Shown here in pieces: positions 56,654-64,000 of a stretch of DNA of 64,000 bases (positions within the stretch are counted from its first letter, which is position 1; each line of letters begins with the position of its first letter). The notes beneath the pieces were generated by a model. That model did not search any database and had not been told where the DNA came from. It saw nothing but the letters and a program-made list of their open reading frames with translations. Origin of the DNA: Flavobacterium sp. HSC-61S13 (GTDB lineage Bacteria > Bacteroidota > Bacteroidia > Flavobacteriales > Flavobacteriaceae); NCBI RefSeq assembly GCF_024171535.1, contig NZ_JALJZV010000018.1, positions 1-64,000 on the forward strand. The letters run 5' to 3'. The position numbers and the translations under genes were made by a program.

Positions 56654-56724
56654 CAAAAACAGAATCAATCCATGTTAAGGGAAGTTTAATTTTTAAGACA
56701 ATTTGCACTTTTTGGAAGATTCTC

Positions 56725-58341
56725 TTATCTTTTGGATAAGTAATACTCCAGCAAAAACTGCGTTGAGCCATCGTGGTTGTTGATTTCACCGCGTTCTAGT
56801 TCAGATTGTATACTACAGGCAAGTTTTTTTCCATATTCCACTCCAAATTGATCAAAACTAAAAATATTCCAGATAAAACCTTGCACAAAGACCTTATGTT
56901 CATACATCGCGATTAAACTTCCAAGATTTTCGGGAGTTAATTGTTCAATCAGAAAAGTGTTGGTCGGTTTATTACCGCCAAATTCTTTATAAGGCTGTAG
57001 TCGATCATCCGATGATGCCGTTTGATATTTAGCTCCTACCTTTCCATTGAGTAAAGCTTCGGTCTGGCCAAAAAAGTTAGACATCAATACATCGTGATTT
57101 TCCCTCTGAGTAGAATACGGTTTAACAAATCCGATAAAATCTACCGGTATAATTTTCGTACCTTGGTGAAACAACTGAAAGAAGGCATGTTGTGCATTGA
57201 CACCCACCTCGCCCCAGATAATGGTACCGGTTTGATAATTGACTGGATACCCCTCTCTGTTTCGGTTTTTACCGTTACTCTCCATAATCATTTGTTGTAA
57301 ATGAGCTGGAAATTTCTCTAGAAACTGGCAATAAGGTACTAATGCTTCCGTTTGGTATCCATAGAAATTATTATACCAAATGCTCAGCATAGCCATGATG
57401 ACTGGAATATTCTCTTCTAAAGGCGCTGTTCTAAGATGTTGATCCATTTGGTTCGCCCCCTTCAAAAGTCTTTCAAAATGATCATAGCCCACCGCCAAGC
57501 TGATCGATAAACCTACTGCACTCCACAGCGAAAATCGTCCACCAACATAATCCCACATGGGAAAAATGTTTTCCTTTGCAATTCCAAATCCCTCTGCTTG
57601 TTCAATATTAGAACTTACCGCTACAAAATGCGCAGCACAATTTACGCTGTTTATTCCTTCAACTAACCAACGCTTTACGGTTTGAGCATTTAGAATGGTT
57701 TCTTGCGTTGTAAATGTTTTGGATACCACAATGACCAAAGTAGTCTCGGGATCCAATTTACTCAATAAAGATACTATATGATCATCATCTACATTTGAGA
57801 TAAAATGCACGCCAATGTCATTGCGGTAACTCTCTAAAGCATTAACAACCATACGAGGTCCCAGATCAGAGCCCCCGATACCGATATTAATCACATCGGT
57901 AAAAGCTTTGCCCGTACTTCCTTTATAAGTTCCATCGGTAAAAGCATCACTAAAATTCTTTAAACATTCTCGTACCCTACTTATTTCGTCTACAACATTG
58001 ATTCCATCAACAAGGATTGGTTGTCCCGAAAAATCTCGCAGAGCTGTATGTAATACAGCTCTGCCTTCGGTAACATTAATTTTATCCCCTTTAAACATAC
58101 TTTCGATTGCCGTTGAAAGCTCCATTTCTCGAGCCAAATCAAGCAACAATTCGACGGTTTTATCCGTTATTTTATTCTTCGAAAAATCGAAAAGAAAATC
58201 ATTCCAAGATACATGCATTTTATCTACACGATCTACTTGAGATTCAAATAAATCTTGCATTTTCACATATTCCATTTCTTCGAAATGCTTTCGAAGATTA
58301 TGCCATGCTACAGTCCCTGAAGGATTTATGTTTTTAAACAT
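56725..58341 (-). CDS. pgi: Glucose-6-phosphate isomerase
   Basis: 538 residues. Family signatures: GIGGSDLGPRM, the substrate-loop VVSKTFTTQET, GGRFSLWSAVGL, catalytic Glu in MESNGK, His in NAQHAFFQLFHQG and the C-terminal DQFGVEYGKKLA lysine. It interconverts glucose-6-phosphate and fructose-6-phosphate, the latter being the substrate of GlmS. Its ATG overlaps the stop of the M23 peptidase gene (TAATG), so translation is coupled. It is last of the DUF3108-tryptophan dioxygenase-M23-pgi unit. Confidence 0.98.
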   Translation of the reverse strand: MFKNINPSGTVAWHNLRKHFEEMEYVKMQDLFESQVDRVDKMHVSWNDFLFDFSKNKITDKTVELLLDLAREMELSTAIESMFKGDKINVTEGRAVLHTALRDFSGQPILVDGINVVDEISRVRECLKNFSDAFTDGTYKGSTGKAFTDVINIGIGGSDLGPRMVVNALESYRNDIGVHFISNVDDDHIVSLLSKLDPETTLVIVVSKTFTTQETILNAQTVKRWLVEGINSVNCAAHFVAVSSNIEQAEGFGIAKENIFPMWDYVGGRFSLWSAVGLSISLAVGYDHFERLLKGANQMDQHLRTAPLEENIPVIMAMLSIWYNNFYGYQTEALVPYCQFLEKFPAHLQQMIMESNGKNRNREGYPVNYQTGTIIWGEVGVNAQHAFFQLFHQGTKIIPVDFIGFVKPYSTQRENHDVLMSNFFGQTEALLNGKVGAKYQTASSDDRLQPYKEFGGNKPTNTFLIEQLTPENLGSLIAMYEHKVFVQGFIWNIFSFDQFGVEYGKKLACSIQSELERGEINNHDGSTQFLLEYYLSKR

Positions 58342-59576
58342 TATTGATTAAATTTTTCTAAAAATTTGTCGTCTAATTCCTTTTTCAAAGGTTTCATATA
58401 TTCAAAATAGGCCGGTAATTCTCTTTTTTCCATAGGAACCGAATTGGGTAATCTTTGATTTAAAGGATCTACCTGCACCCCATTTTTCCAAAAGCGGTAG
58501 CAAACGTGTGGTCCTGTAGCTAGACCTGTGCTCCCAACCTTACCAATAACATCGCCTTGTTGAACAGCTTGGCCGTTGCGCACCAATATTTTTGACATAT
58601 GTAAATATTGAGTAGAATAAGTCCCGTTGTGTCTGACCTTAACATAATTTCCATTTCCTGCGGTGTAACCCGTACGTTCAACTGTGCCCGATGCTGTAGT
58701 CATAATCGGGGTTCCCGTAGGCGCCGCATAGTCGGTTCCATTATGTGACTTCCATCTCTTTTGAACGGGATGAAAGCGGTTATTGGTGAAACGCGAAGTA
58801 ATGTGAAAAAACTTTAAGGGGGCTTTTAAAAACATACTTTTCATTGGCTTCCCTTCTTCATCAAAATACTCCACCCCTTTGGTATTAGGCTTTCTATAAG
58901 GAAATGCATATAATTTACGTCCGCGGTATTCAAAATAAGCCGCTTCAATTTTTTCAATACCGACATAGGTGGTATCATTGATAAACTTCTCCTCTATAGT
59001 AACTGCAAATTTGTCCTCTTTTTGTAACTTAAAGAAATCGATGGACCATGCGAAAACCTGTGATAATTTTGTTGCTAGAGATTGATCTACACCTTCTTTC
59101 TGCAAACTAACAGAGAGTGATCCGTCAATCGTTGCAGCGATGGTGCGTCTTTTAATGGTTACGGGATATATTTTCTTATAGGCTCTAACGCTATCTCTTA
59201 AATCAATTACATGATACCCCATGATATCGGGATGATATACTAGAGCTTCGAGTTTTTGTGGATTGGTTTTGCTTTTCAATAAGGCATACGGTTGACCTAT
59301 ACGGATATTCTTAACGTTGATCGAATCTTTTACGTTTTCAATTATCCGATGTATTTCAGTCGCGGAAAGGTGGTTCTGCGAAAGAATCTTTCCCAAATTA
59401 TCACCACTCCTAATGGTGTCTTCAACAATTTCAAGGTCTTTCAGACTAAATCCATAGGCCTCTGAAACAATTTCCTCAACCTCCTCTTTTGTATGTTCTT
59501 TAACCTCGGTTTCTTCTGCTTTTTTATTACAAGAAAAAGCAACCAACAGGGTCAATAAATAGGCTAAATACTTCAA
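58341..59576 (-). CDS. M23 peptidoglycan endopeptidase lipoprotein
   Basis: 411 residues. The lipoprotein signal ends at Cys16 (LVAFSC) and is followed by an acidic stretch. A LysM-like or G5-type binding region lies at about 50-115 (IRSGDNLGKILSQNHLS). The LytM catalytic domain (about 275-375) has HNGTDYAAPTGTPI, with the His and Asp zinc ligands, and TQYLHM plus GPHVCYRFW for the remaining ligands, so it looks active. It probably cuts peptide cross-links during wall growth. It follows the tryptophan dioxygenase gene by 21 bases and is coupled to pgi by TAATG. Confidence 0.93.
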   Translation of the reverse strand: MKYLAYLLTLLVAFSCNKKAEETEVKEHTKEEVEEIVSEAYGFSLKDLEIVEDTIRSGDNLGKILSQNHLSATEIHRIIENVKDSINVKNIRIGQPYALLKSKTNPQKLEALVYHPDIMGYHVIDLRDSVRAYKKIYPVTIKRRTIAATIDGSLSVSLQKEGVDQSLATKLSQVFAWSIDFFKLQKEDKFAVTIEEKFINDTTYVGIEKIEAAYFEYRGRKLYAFPYRKPNTKGVEYFDEEGKPMKSMFLKAPLKFFHITSRFTNNRFHPVQKRWKSHNGTDYAAPTGTPIMTTASGTVERTGYTAGNGNYVKVRHNGTYSTQYLHMSKILVRNGQAVQQGDVIGKVGSTGLATGPHVCYRFWKNGVQVDPLNQRLPNSVPMEKRELPAYFEYMKPLKKELDDKFLEKFNQ

Positions 59577-59597
59577 TATATGTGTTTTATTCTATTT

Positions 59598-60533
59598 CTA
59601 ATTCACTTCCAATCCCCAGTTCTTCAATTCTTCTTCACTCCACAATTCCGGAAAAAATATTCGGCGTTGGTATTGTGGAAGCATATACTTTTTCCAATCA
59701 CTACCCCCTGTAGCCTCTTGCTTTCCTGGAACGCTTTCTATATATTTTTTAGCGGTATAAAAATGTCCCATAACCCAAGTAATGTTGACGGTTTTATCGT
59801 AATGACGCATAGCCGCAATCAGTTCAGGATTTTTTTGATCTTCTATTGGCAATTGGCAAAACTTCTGCCAGATGTTTGTTGTATTGTACTTTTTCATCGA
59901 TTGTATAAATTCTTCTTTATACTTTCTTTCAAACTCTTGAATCAGATACGATTTCTCCCCTGTTTTATGATCTTTACCCGCTGCTTGCCAATACATGTGC
60001 TCGAAAGCGTGTTCGTAAGGCGTGTTTCGATCAATAGTAGCCCGAAAACGGATGTCGATCAAATTGATCAAGTCCGTCGATGCGAATTCTATCAATCGGT
60101 ATTGAGCGCTTTGAAAACCACTAGCCGGGGTAAGCGTGTTTCTGAACTTCATATACTGTTCAACATCCATACCATCTTTCATGATGGTAAAAGAAGTTGT
60201 TAACATATCAAAATACCGACTGATTCTCATCAGTTTGTCTGTAAACAGATCGGTGGCTACCGTTTCCACATCTGTCAGCTGGTTCATCTCCCAAAGAATC
60301 ATTTTAAACAGCAATTCATTGACTTGATGATACATAATAAACACCATCTCATCGGGAAGTATACTGCGCTGTGTTTGTAAACTGAGCAAGGCATCTGTTT
60401 GAATATAATCCCAATAAGTAATTGGTTTTGCCCAACGTAGACCTTCTAAATGGGTTTGTGTTTTTTGCCCAATTTGCGCAAACTTTTCTTCTAAAGCTGC
60501 TATCTGTGGCTGAAGACTTGAATCGATATCCAT
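59598..60533 (-). CDS. Tryptophan 2,3-dioxygenase family protein
   Basis: 311 residues, no signal peptide. LRWAKPITYWDYIQTDALL and YHQVNELLFKMILWE match the substrate-binding part of heme tryptophan dioxygenases. The proximal heme ligand is probably the His in VMGHFYTAKKYI. The conserved GTGGSSG loop reads ATGGSDWKKYM. It would open the indole ring to N-formylkynurenine. The loop change makes this the divergent flavobacterial form; another indole or tryptophan derivative as substrate cannot be excluded. It shares an operon with DUF3108, M23 and pgi genes, none in kynurenine metabolism, but lies 1 kb from the tyrosine-degradation genes. Confidence 0.88.
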   Translation of the reverse strand: MDIDSSLQPQIAALEEKFAQIGQKTQTHLEGLRWAKPITYWDYIQTDALLSLQTQRSILPDEMVFIMYHQVNELLFKMILWEMNQLTDVETVATDLFTDKLMRISRYFDMLTTSFTIMKDGMDVEQYMKFRNTLTPASGFQSAQYRLIEFASTDLINLIDIRFRATIDRNTPYEHAFEHMYWQAAGKDHKTGEKSYLIQEFERKYKEEFIQSMKKYNTTNIWQKFCQLPIEDQKNPELIAAMRHYDKTVNITWVMGHFYTAKKYIESVPGKQEATGGSDWKKYMLPQYQRRIFFPELWSEEELKNWGLEVN

Positions 60534-60542
60534 TCTTTACTT

Positions 60543-61316
60543 TTATTTTATTTTTAGTTCATTTTTCAATCCGCGATATTCCTCCAAATCAGCAACTAGT
60601 GACCCAACTGCCAAACTTGCTTTGATACGCAAGGGAACTTTATTCTCGTCTGCTGAAACCCAAACCGTTAAACTTTCTTTTGCTTTAAATACCCTACCTG
60701 CTTGAACATAGGGCGTAAATTTCATGGCCTCAATAGTACCAAATTTTGTTTTAATATTCTCCTTCCCTTGGTACTTTAACTTAAATTTAAAGACCTCTCC
60801 ATCGAAGAACATATCAATTTCCAAAAACTCCCCTTGCTTCAGAGAATTGATTTTTGGATGATTTCTCAAATAATAAAACGAAGATACAATGTCTTGAACA
60901 TTTTCGGTAATCGGATAGGTGTTTTCCTCTTTATTTTTGTAATCTTTTACCAAAACGGTATTCTTATCGTGATTAAAGAAGCCCTCTTGATTTTTGGTAT
61001 AACCGCCTTCATTGATTTTTCTAATAAATCGATACGGTTCGTTGGTGTTTTTATTGAAGTAGCTTTGATAATCATCTTCCACTTTAAAAAAGAACTTGGT
61101 CACACCAGTAGTATAACCATACCCTTTGGCATGTAGCAACTTTTTGCCATCATATTGAACCTCCTTAAGCTCCATAGTGGCAACACCTGCATTTACAATA
61201 CCATAAGTGATTTTGAATTTAAAAAATTCTCCTGCAGCAAAAGCTTTATTCTGCTGAGCGAATAGACTGCTAGGAAATAGCAGTAAAAGAAAAAGCAATG
61301 GTGTGTAATTTTTCAT
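60543..61316 (-). CDS. DUF3108 domain exported protein
   Basis: 257 residues from MKNYTPLLFL. A longer frame with a TTG start at 61361 is rejected: that TTG is the -33 element of the promoter (TTG, 19 bases, TATTTTTG at 61332-61339). Signal peptide about 1-20 (ending SLFAQQ). The body (about 30-245) has the DUF3108 pattern, FKITYGIVNAGVATMEL then FKVEDDYQSYF and YVQAGRVFKAKESLTVW, a lipid-scaffold-like beta fold. Function unknown. First gene of the operon that continues with tryptophan dioxygenase 9 bases later. Confidence 0.88.
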   Translation of the reverse strand: MKNYTPLLFLLLLFPSSLFAQQNKAFAAGEFFKFKITYGIVNAGVATMELKEVQYDGKKLLHAKGYGYTTGVTKFFFKVEDDYQSYFNKNTNEPYRFIRKINEGGYTKNQEGFFNHDKNTVLVKDYKNKEENTYPITENVQDIVSSFYYLRNHPKINSLKQGEFLEIDMFFDGEVFKFKLKYQGKENIKTKFGTIEAMKFTPYVQAGRVFKAKESLTVWVSADENKVPLRIKASLAVGSLVADLEEYRGLKNELKIK

Positions 61317-61331
61317 AGTTGAATTTTTTAT

Positions 61332-61361
61332 CAAAAATAAGAAACAAAAAAACCCAGCCAA
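61332..61361 (-). promoter_or_regulatory. Promoter of the DUF3108-pgi operon
   Basis: TTG (61359-61361), exactly 19 bases, TATTTTTG (61332-61339). The -33 element lies inside the terminator hairpin of the upstream small transcript. It also decides the start of the DUF3108 gene. Confidence 0.7.
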
Positions 61362-61382
61362 ATAAATGACTGAGTTTTTATG
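61346..61382 (-). terminator. Terminator of the small transcript upstream of the DUF3108 gene
   Basis: Minus strand: ACTCAGTCA pairs with TGGCTGGGT using G-U pairs, then TTTTTTT. The G-U pairs hold only on this strand, so it works leftward only. Confidence 0.75.
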
Positions 61383-61463
61383 CTATTAACCAACCAAAAA
61401 ACTATAAATTATGAAAAATTTATTACACTCCAACAAGGCTTATGACGACCTTATTTTTGCGAG
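61346..61463 (-). ncRNA. Candidate small non-coding RNA
   Basis: A promoter-like TACATTTG (61466-61473) followed by CACTCGC starts a minus-strand unit that ends about 115 bases later at a clear terminator. The unit has no ATG frame. It contains an inner inverted repeat, ATAAATT-TTTCAT-AATTTAT, between about 61400 and 61425. The -33 element is only CTG, 20 bases upstream. The unit lies between hppD and the DUF3108 gene. A long leader for the DUF3108 gene is less likely because that gene has its own promoter after the terminator. Confidence 0.5.
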
Positions 61464-61496
61464 TGCAAATGTATATCTTTTTTTTATTTATAGCAG
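61456..61496 (-). promoter_or_regulatory. Promoter of the candidate small RNA, with CGC box
   Basis: CTG (61494-61496), 20 bases, TACATTTG (61466-61473), then CACTCGCAAAAATAAGG. The initial sequence CACTCGC is identical to that of the site at 251-258, and the downstream AATAAGG recalls the tRNA-Asn promoters. Confidence 0.55.
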
Positions 61497-61572
61497 ACCA
61501 TCGATGTCAATTAACTCTTTTTTAACTTTAAAAGCGTTTTTGGCGGTTTTTTTATGATTAATTAACTGAATA

Positions 61573-62733
61573 CTAAAGCGTTCCTCGCTTCTCTTGTTCT
61601 CTCTCAATCGATTCGAACAAGGCTTTAAAATTTCCAGCACCGAAACCTCTAGCACCCATTCTTTGAATAATTTCAAAGAAAAGTGTTGGACGGTCTTCTA
61701 CCGGTTTTGTAAAGATTTGCAATAAATATCCTTCTTCATCAGCATCAATCATGATGGCTAATTTTTCCAATTCATCCATATCTTCATGCATCATTTCCAT
61801 GTGCTCACCCAAACGAGCTGGAATCGCTTCATAGTAAGAATGAGGTGGTGCCGATAAGAACTCCACTCCTCTTGCTCTCAATTGCGTCACTGTAGTGATG
61901 ATATCATCCGTAGCCACAGCGATATGCTGGATACCAGGACCTCCGTAAAAATCCAAGTATTCTTCAATTTGTGAACGTTTTGCCCCTTCTGCAGGCTCGT
62001 TAATTGGGAATTTAATTCTACCGTTTCCGTTTGACATTACTTTACTCATCAATGCAGAATACTCTGTGTGAATTTGCTTGTCATCAAAAGACAGGAAGTT
62101 AACAAAGCCCATAACATCTTCGTACCATTTCACCCAAGTGTCCATTTCATTCCATCCCACATTACCCACCATGTGGTCAATGTATTTTAAACCTACTGGT
62201 TCTGGATTGTAGTCCGATTTCCACTCCACGTATCCCGGTAAAAATGTTCCCGTATAGTTTTTACGCTCCACAAACATATGAACGGTTTCTCCGTAAGTAT
62301 AGATACCCGCACGAACTACTTCACCAAATTCATCGGTTTCCACAGTTGGTTCCATATAGGATTTAGCTCCACGGCTTACTGTTTCCTCATAAGATTTTCT
62401 AGCATCTTCTACCCAAAGAGCAACGATTTTAATACCGTCACCGTGTTTCACGATATGATCGTTTAAAGGTGAATCCGCAGTTAAAGGCGTAGTCAATACG
62501 ATTCTTATTTTGTCTTGAACCAAGACATAAGAAGCACGATCTCTTACTCCTGTTTCCAATCCTGAGTATGCTAACGATTGAAAACCGAAAGCCGTTTTAT
62601 AAAAGTGAGCCGCTTGTTTGGCGTTTCCTACATAAAACTCCACATAATCCGTTCCAAATAGAGGAAGAAAATCCTGCGCACCTTCAAATATTTTTTCTAA
62701 GCCGAATTCTACTGACTTTACTTCTTTTTTCAT
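61573..62733 (-). CDS. hppD: 4-hydroxyphenylpyruvate dioxygenase
   Basis: 386 residues with two VOC domains. Iron ligands: His in KYIDHMVGNV, His in GIQHIAVATDDI and Glu in FFEIIQRMGARGFG. The C-terminal helix that caps the active site (FKALFESIEREQEKRG) is complete. It converts 4-hydroxyphenylpyruvate to homogentisate, the substrate of the enzyme encoded just upstream. It lies 33 bases after hmgA on the same strand, forming a two-gene tyrosine-degradation operon; the fumarylacetoacetase gene is not in the window. Confidence 0.97.
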   Translation of the reverse strand: MKKEVKSVEFGLEKIFEGAQDFLPLFGTDYVEFYVGNAKQAAHFYKTAFGFQSLAYSGLETGVRDRASYVLVQDKIRIVLTTPLTADSPLNDHIVKHGDGIKIVALWVEDARKSYEETVSRGAKSYMEPTVETDEFGEVVRAGIYTYGETVHMFVERKNYTGTFLPGYVEWKSDYNPEPVGLKYIDHMVGNVGWNEMDTWVKWYEDVMGFVNFLSFDDKQIHTEYSALMSKVMSNGNGRIKFPINEPAEGAKRSQIEEYLDFYGGPGIQHIAVATDDIITTVTQLRARGVEFLSAPPHSYYEAIPARLGEHMEMMHEDMDELEKLAIMIDADEEGYLLQIFTKPVEDRPTLFFEIIQRMGARGFGAGNFKALFESIEREQEKRGTL

Positions 62734-62766
62734 TTTAAATTCTTGTTTTGAGTGTTAGTTGTTTTT

Positions 62767-63933
62767 TTATTTGTGACCATCAAGCCACGACTGATAATAG
62801 GATTCATCCGCAATTTGCATTGCTTCTTCTGTCAGCATCAACGGTTTAAAGGTATCTACCATAACCGCCAATTCTTCAGTGCTTGTTTTTCCAATACTAC
62901 GCTCTACAGCACCCGGGTGCGGTCCGTGAGGAATACCCGCTGGGTGAAGGGAAATGTGTCCGGCTTCGATATCGTTTCTACTCATAAAATCCCCATCTAC
63001 ATAATACAATACCTCATCACTGTCAATATTACTGTGATTGTAAGGTGCTGGTATAGAGTCAGGATGGTAATCGTACAAACGCGGTACAAAGGAGCAGATT
63101 ACAAACGCATCGGTCTCAAAGGTTTGATGAACCGGTGGCGGTTGATGTATACGTCCTGTAATCGGTTCGAAATCGTGAATGGAAAAAGCATACGGATAAT
63201 TATAACCATCATAACCAACTACATCAAAAGGATGTGTCGCATACACCATATCGAAGATCTCATCTTGTTTTCTGACCTTAATCAAAAAATCCCCTTTTTC
63301 GTCATGAGTTTCCAAATGATCCGGGCGACGAATGTCTCTCTCGCAAAATGGCGAATGCTCTAGTAATTGTCCAAACCAGTTACGGTATCTCTTAGGGGTA
63401 TATATGGGCCTTCTAGACTCTACAATAAACAACCTGTTGTCTTCCGTATCAAAATCTATCTTATAAATTACTCCTCGCGGAATCAATAGATAATCGCCAT
63501 ATTTGAAAGTCAGGTTCCCCAACATAGTTCTCAGAGTACCCGTTCCTCTATGAACGAAGATCAATTCATCCGAATCGGTATTTTTATAAAAATATTCTGA
63601 AGTAGAAGCCTGAGGTGCTGCCAATACAATCGTACAATCGCTATTGGTCAAAACTGCTTTACGACTTTCTAAAAAGTCCTGCTCCGGTTTTACTTGAAAT
63701 CCACGTAGACGATAAGATTGAATGTTGTTTGCTCGCGCAATCTTTGGTGCAACACTATATTGTCCTTTAATCTCTTTTACTTGAGTCGGACGATGTTCGT
63801 GATACATATTTGTCGACATTCCATCAAAACCAATAGTTCCGAAGAGTTGTTCGTAATACAAATCTCCATTTGGTTTTCTAAAAATAGTATGTCTTTTCGG
63901 CGGAATTTTTCCTAATTGATGATATAAGGGCAT
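62767..63933 (-). CDS. hmgA: Homogentisate 1,2-dioxygenase
   Basis: 388 residues of the cupin-type homogentisate dioxygenase family, somewhat shorter than the human enzyme (445). HRGTGTLRTMLGNLTFKYGD lies in the first half, and the C-terminal active site has EVLYYVDGDF and HPAGIPHGPHPGAVE with its iron-binding histidines. It opens the ring of homogentisate to maleylacetoacetate. It precedes hppD by 33 bases. The 67 bases before it contain only CAACTTTG, one base short of a -7 element, so its promoter may lie beyond the window edge. Confidence 0.95.
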   Translation of the reverse strand: MPLYHQLGKIPPKRHTIFRKPNGDLYYEQLFGTIGFDGMSTNMYHEHRPTQVKEIKGQYSVAPKIARANNIQSYRLRGFQVKPEQDFLESRKAVLTNSDCTIVLAAPQASTSEYFYKNTDSDELIFVHRGTGTLRTMLGNLTFKYGDYLLIPRGVIYKIDFDTEDNRLFIVESRRPIYTPKRYRNWFGQLLEHSPFCERDIRRPDHLETHDEKGDFLIKVRKQDEIFDMVYATHPFDVVGYDGYNYPYAFSIHDFEPITGRIHQPPPVHQTFETDAFVICSFVPRLYDYHPDSIPAPYNHSNIDSDEVLYYVDGDFMSRNDIEAGHISLHPAGIPHGPHPGAVERSIGKTSTEELAVMVDTFKPLMLTEEAMQIADESYYQSWLDGHK

Positions 63934-64000
63934 AATTACTTTGTTTGATTAATGCTAGTTATTCTTATCTACAAAGTTGCAATCTCATTCAGGATTTCTC

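Noticed and set aside
59580..60203. 207-codon plus-strand frame
   Set aside because: It is antisense to the tryptophan dioxygenase gene, whose protein is clearly conserved; the frame has no family character.
61317..61361. Upstream TTG start for the DUF3108 gene
   Set aside because: It adds residues before a perfect signal peptide and the TTG is the -33 element of the gene's own promoter.
62752..63363. 203-codon plus-strand frame
   Set aside because: Antisense to hmgA; the peptide is rich in Arg, Tyr and Ile from reversed codons and matches nothing known to me.

Overview
The window is 64 kb of chromosome from a low-GC member of the Bacteroidetes, most likely the family Flavobacteriaceae. The signs are: TAnnTTTG -7 promoter elements in front of many genes; proteins with type IX secretion (T9SS) sorting domains and SprB repeats; Bacteroidetes-specific families (DUF4270, DUF6029, Omp28-like, the SDR-type threonine dehydrogenase, a fused ornithine-lipid acyltransferase); and an atpD-atpC pair standing alone. 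The genus cannot be fixed from what is visible. I see no insertion sequence, prophage, integrase or CRISPR array, so most of this is core genome with a few accessory surface-protein genes.

Layout. 1-858 has no gene; it holds three leftward promoter-like sites and a family of GTCGAAA/GTCGGGA repeats. 859-4022 is an envelope module with two thioredoxin-fold proteins and a predicted outer-membrane barrel. 4423-7923 has tRNA-Asn, rseP and a T9SS-secreted M1 aminopeptidase. 8122-13008 has serS, then DUF4286-rsmA-mgtE and a 2-hydroxyacid dehydrogenase. 13120-18854 has the ornithine-lipid acyltransferase, exonuclease III with an OmpA lipoprotein, an MscS channel and a DUF421 protein. 18929-28890 has muiA-like, radA, a YbhN-like membrane protein, panD and panC, then divergently a degenerate half-size GT5 protein, a DUF4270 lipoprotein and glmS. 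28958-31527 is a divergent oxyR-katA pair with a repeated operator. 31870-33684 is atpDC. 33936-42342 has a lipoprotein, a second tRNA-Asn, a TRIC-type channel, threonine dehydrogenase, a lipoprotein with mfd, a DsbA/FrnE-like oxidoreductase and a 60-residue membrane protein. 42752-53609 has an M16 peptidase, a two-component system, a 1569-residue surface protein and a tiny protein with a possible C-terminal sorting signal. 53756-63933 has a TonB-dependent receptor, the DUF3108-tryptophan dioxygenase-M23-pgi operon, a candidate small RNA, and hppD-hmgA.

How the genes work together. Tryptophan 2,3-dioxygenase, 4-hydroxyphenylpyruvate dioxygenase and homogentisate dioxygenase form an aromatic amino acid catabolism block. 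panC/panD supply pantothenate, and glmS supplies amino sugars for the wall, whose turnover may involve the M23 peptidase. OxyR and catalase form a peroxide-response pair. RseP, the OmpA protein, M16, Omp28/TlpA and the lipoproteins serve envelope maintenance.

The most interesting signals are: (i) a CGC box just after the -7 element in all six promoters that drive, or probably drive, stable RNAs, absent from the mRNA promoters compared; (ii) a surface protein whose seven ~49-residue repeats look like a complete, self-closing beta-propeller; (iii) a GT5 pseudo-enzyme lacking its substrate motif and its second domain; (iv) a 73-residue protein that is little more than a signal peptide and a PID-TM-basic tail; (v) a candidate small RNA whose terminator contains the -33 element of the next promoter.
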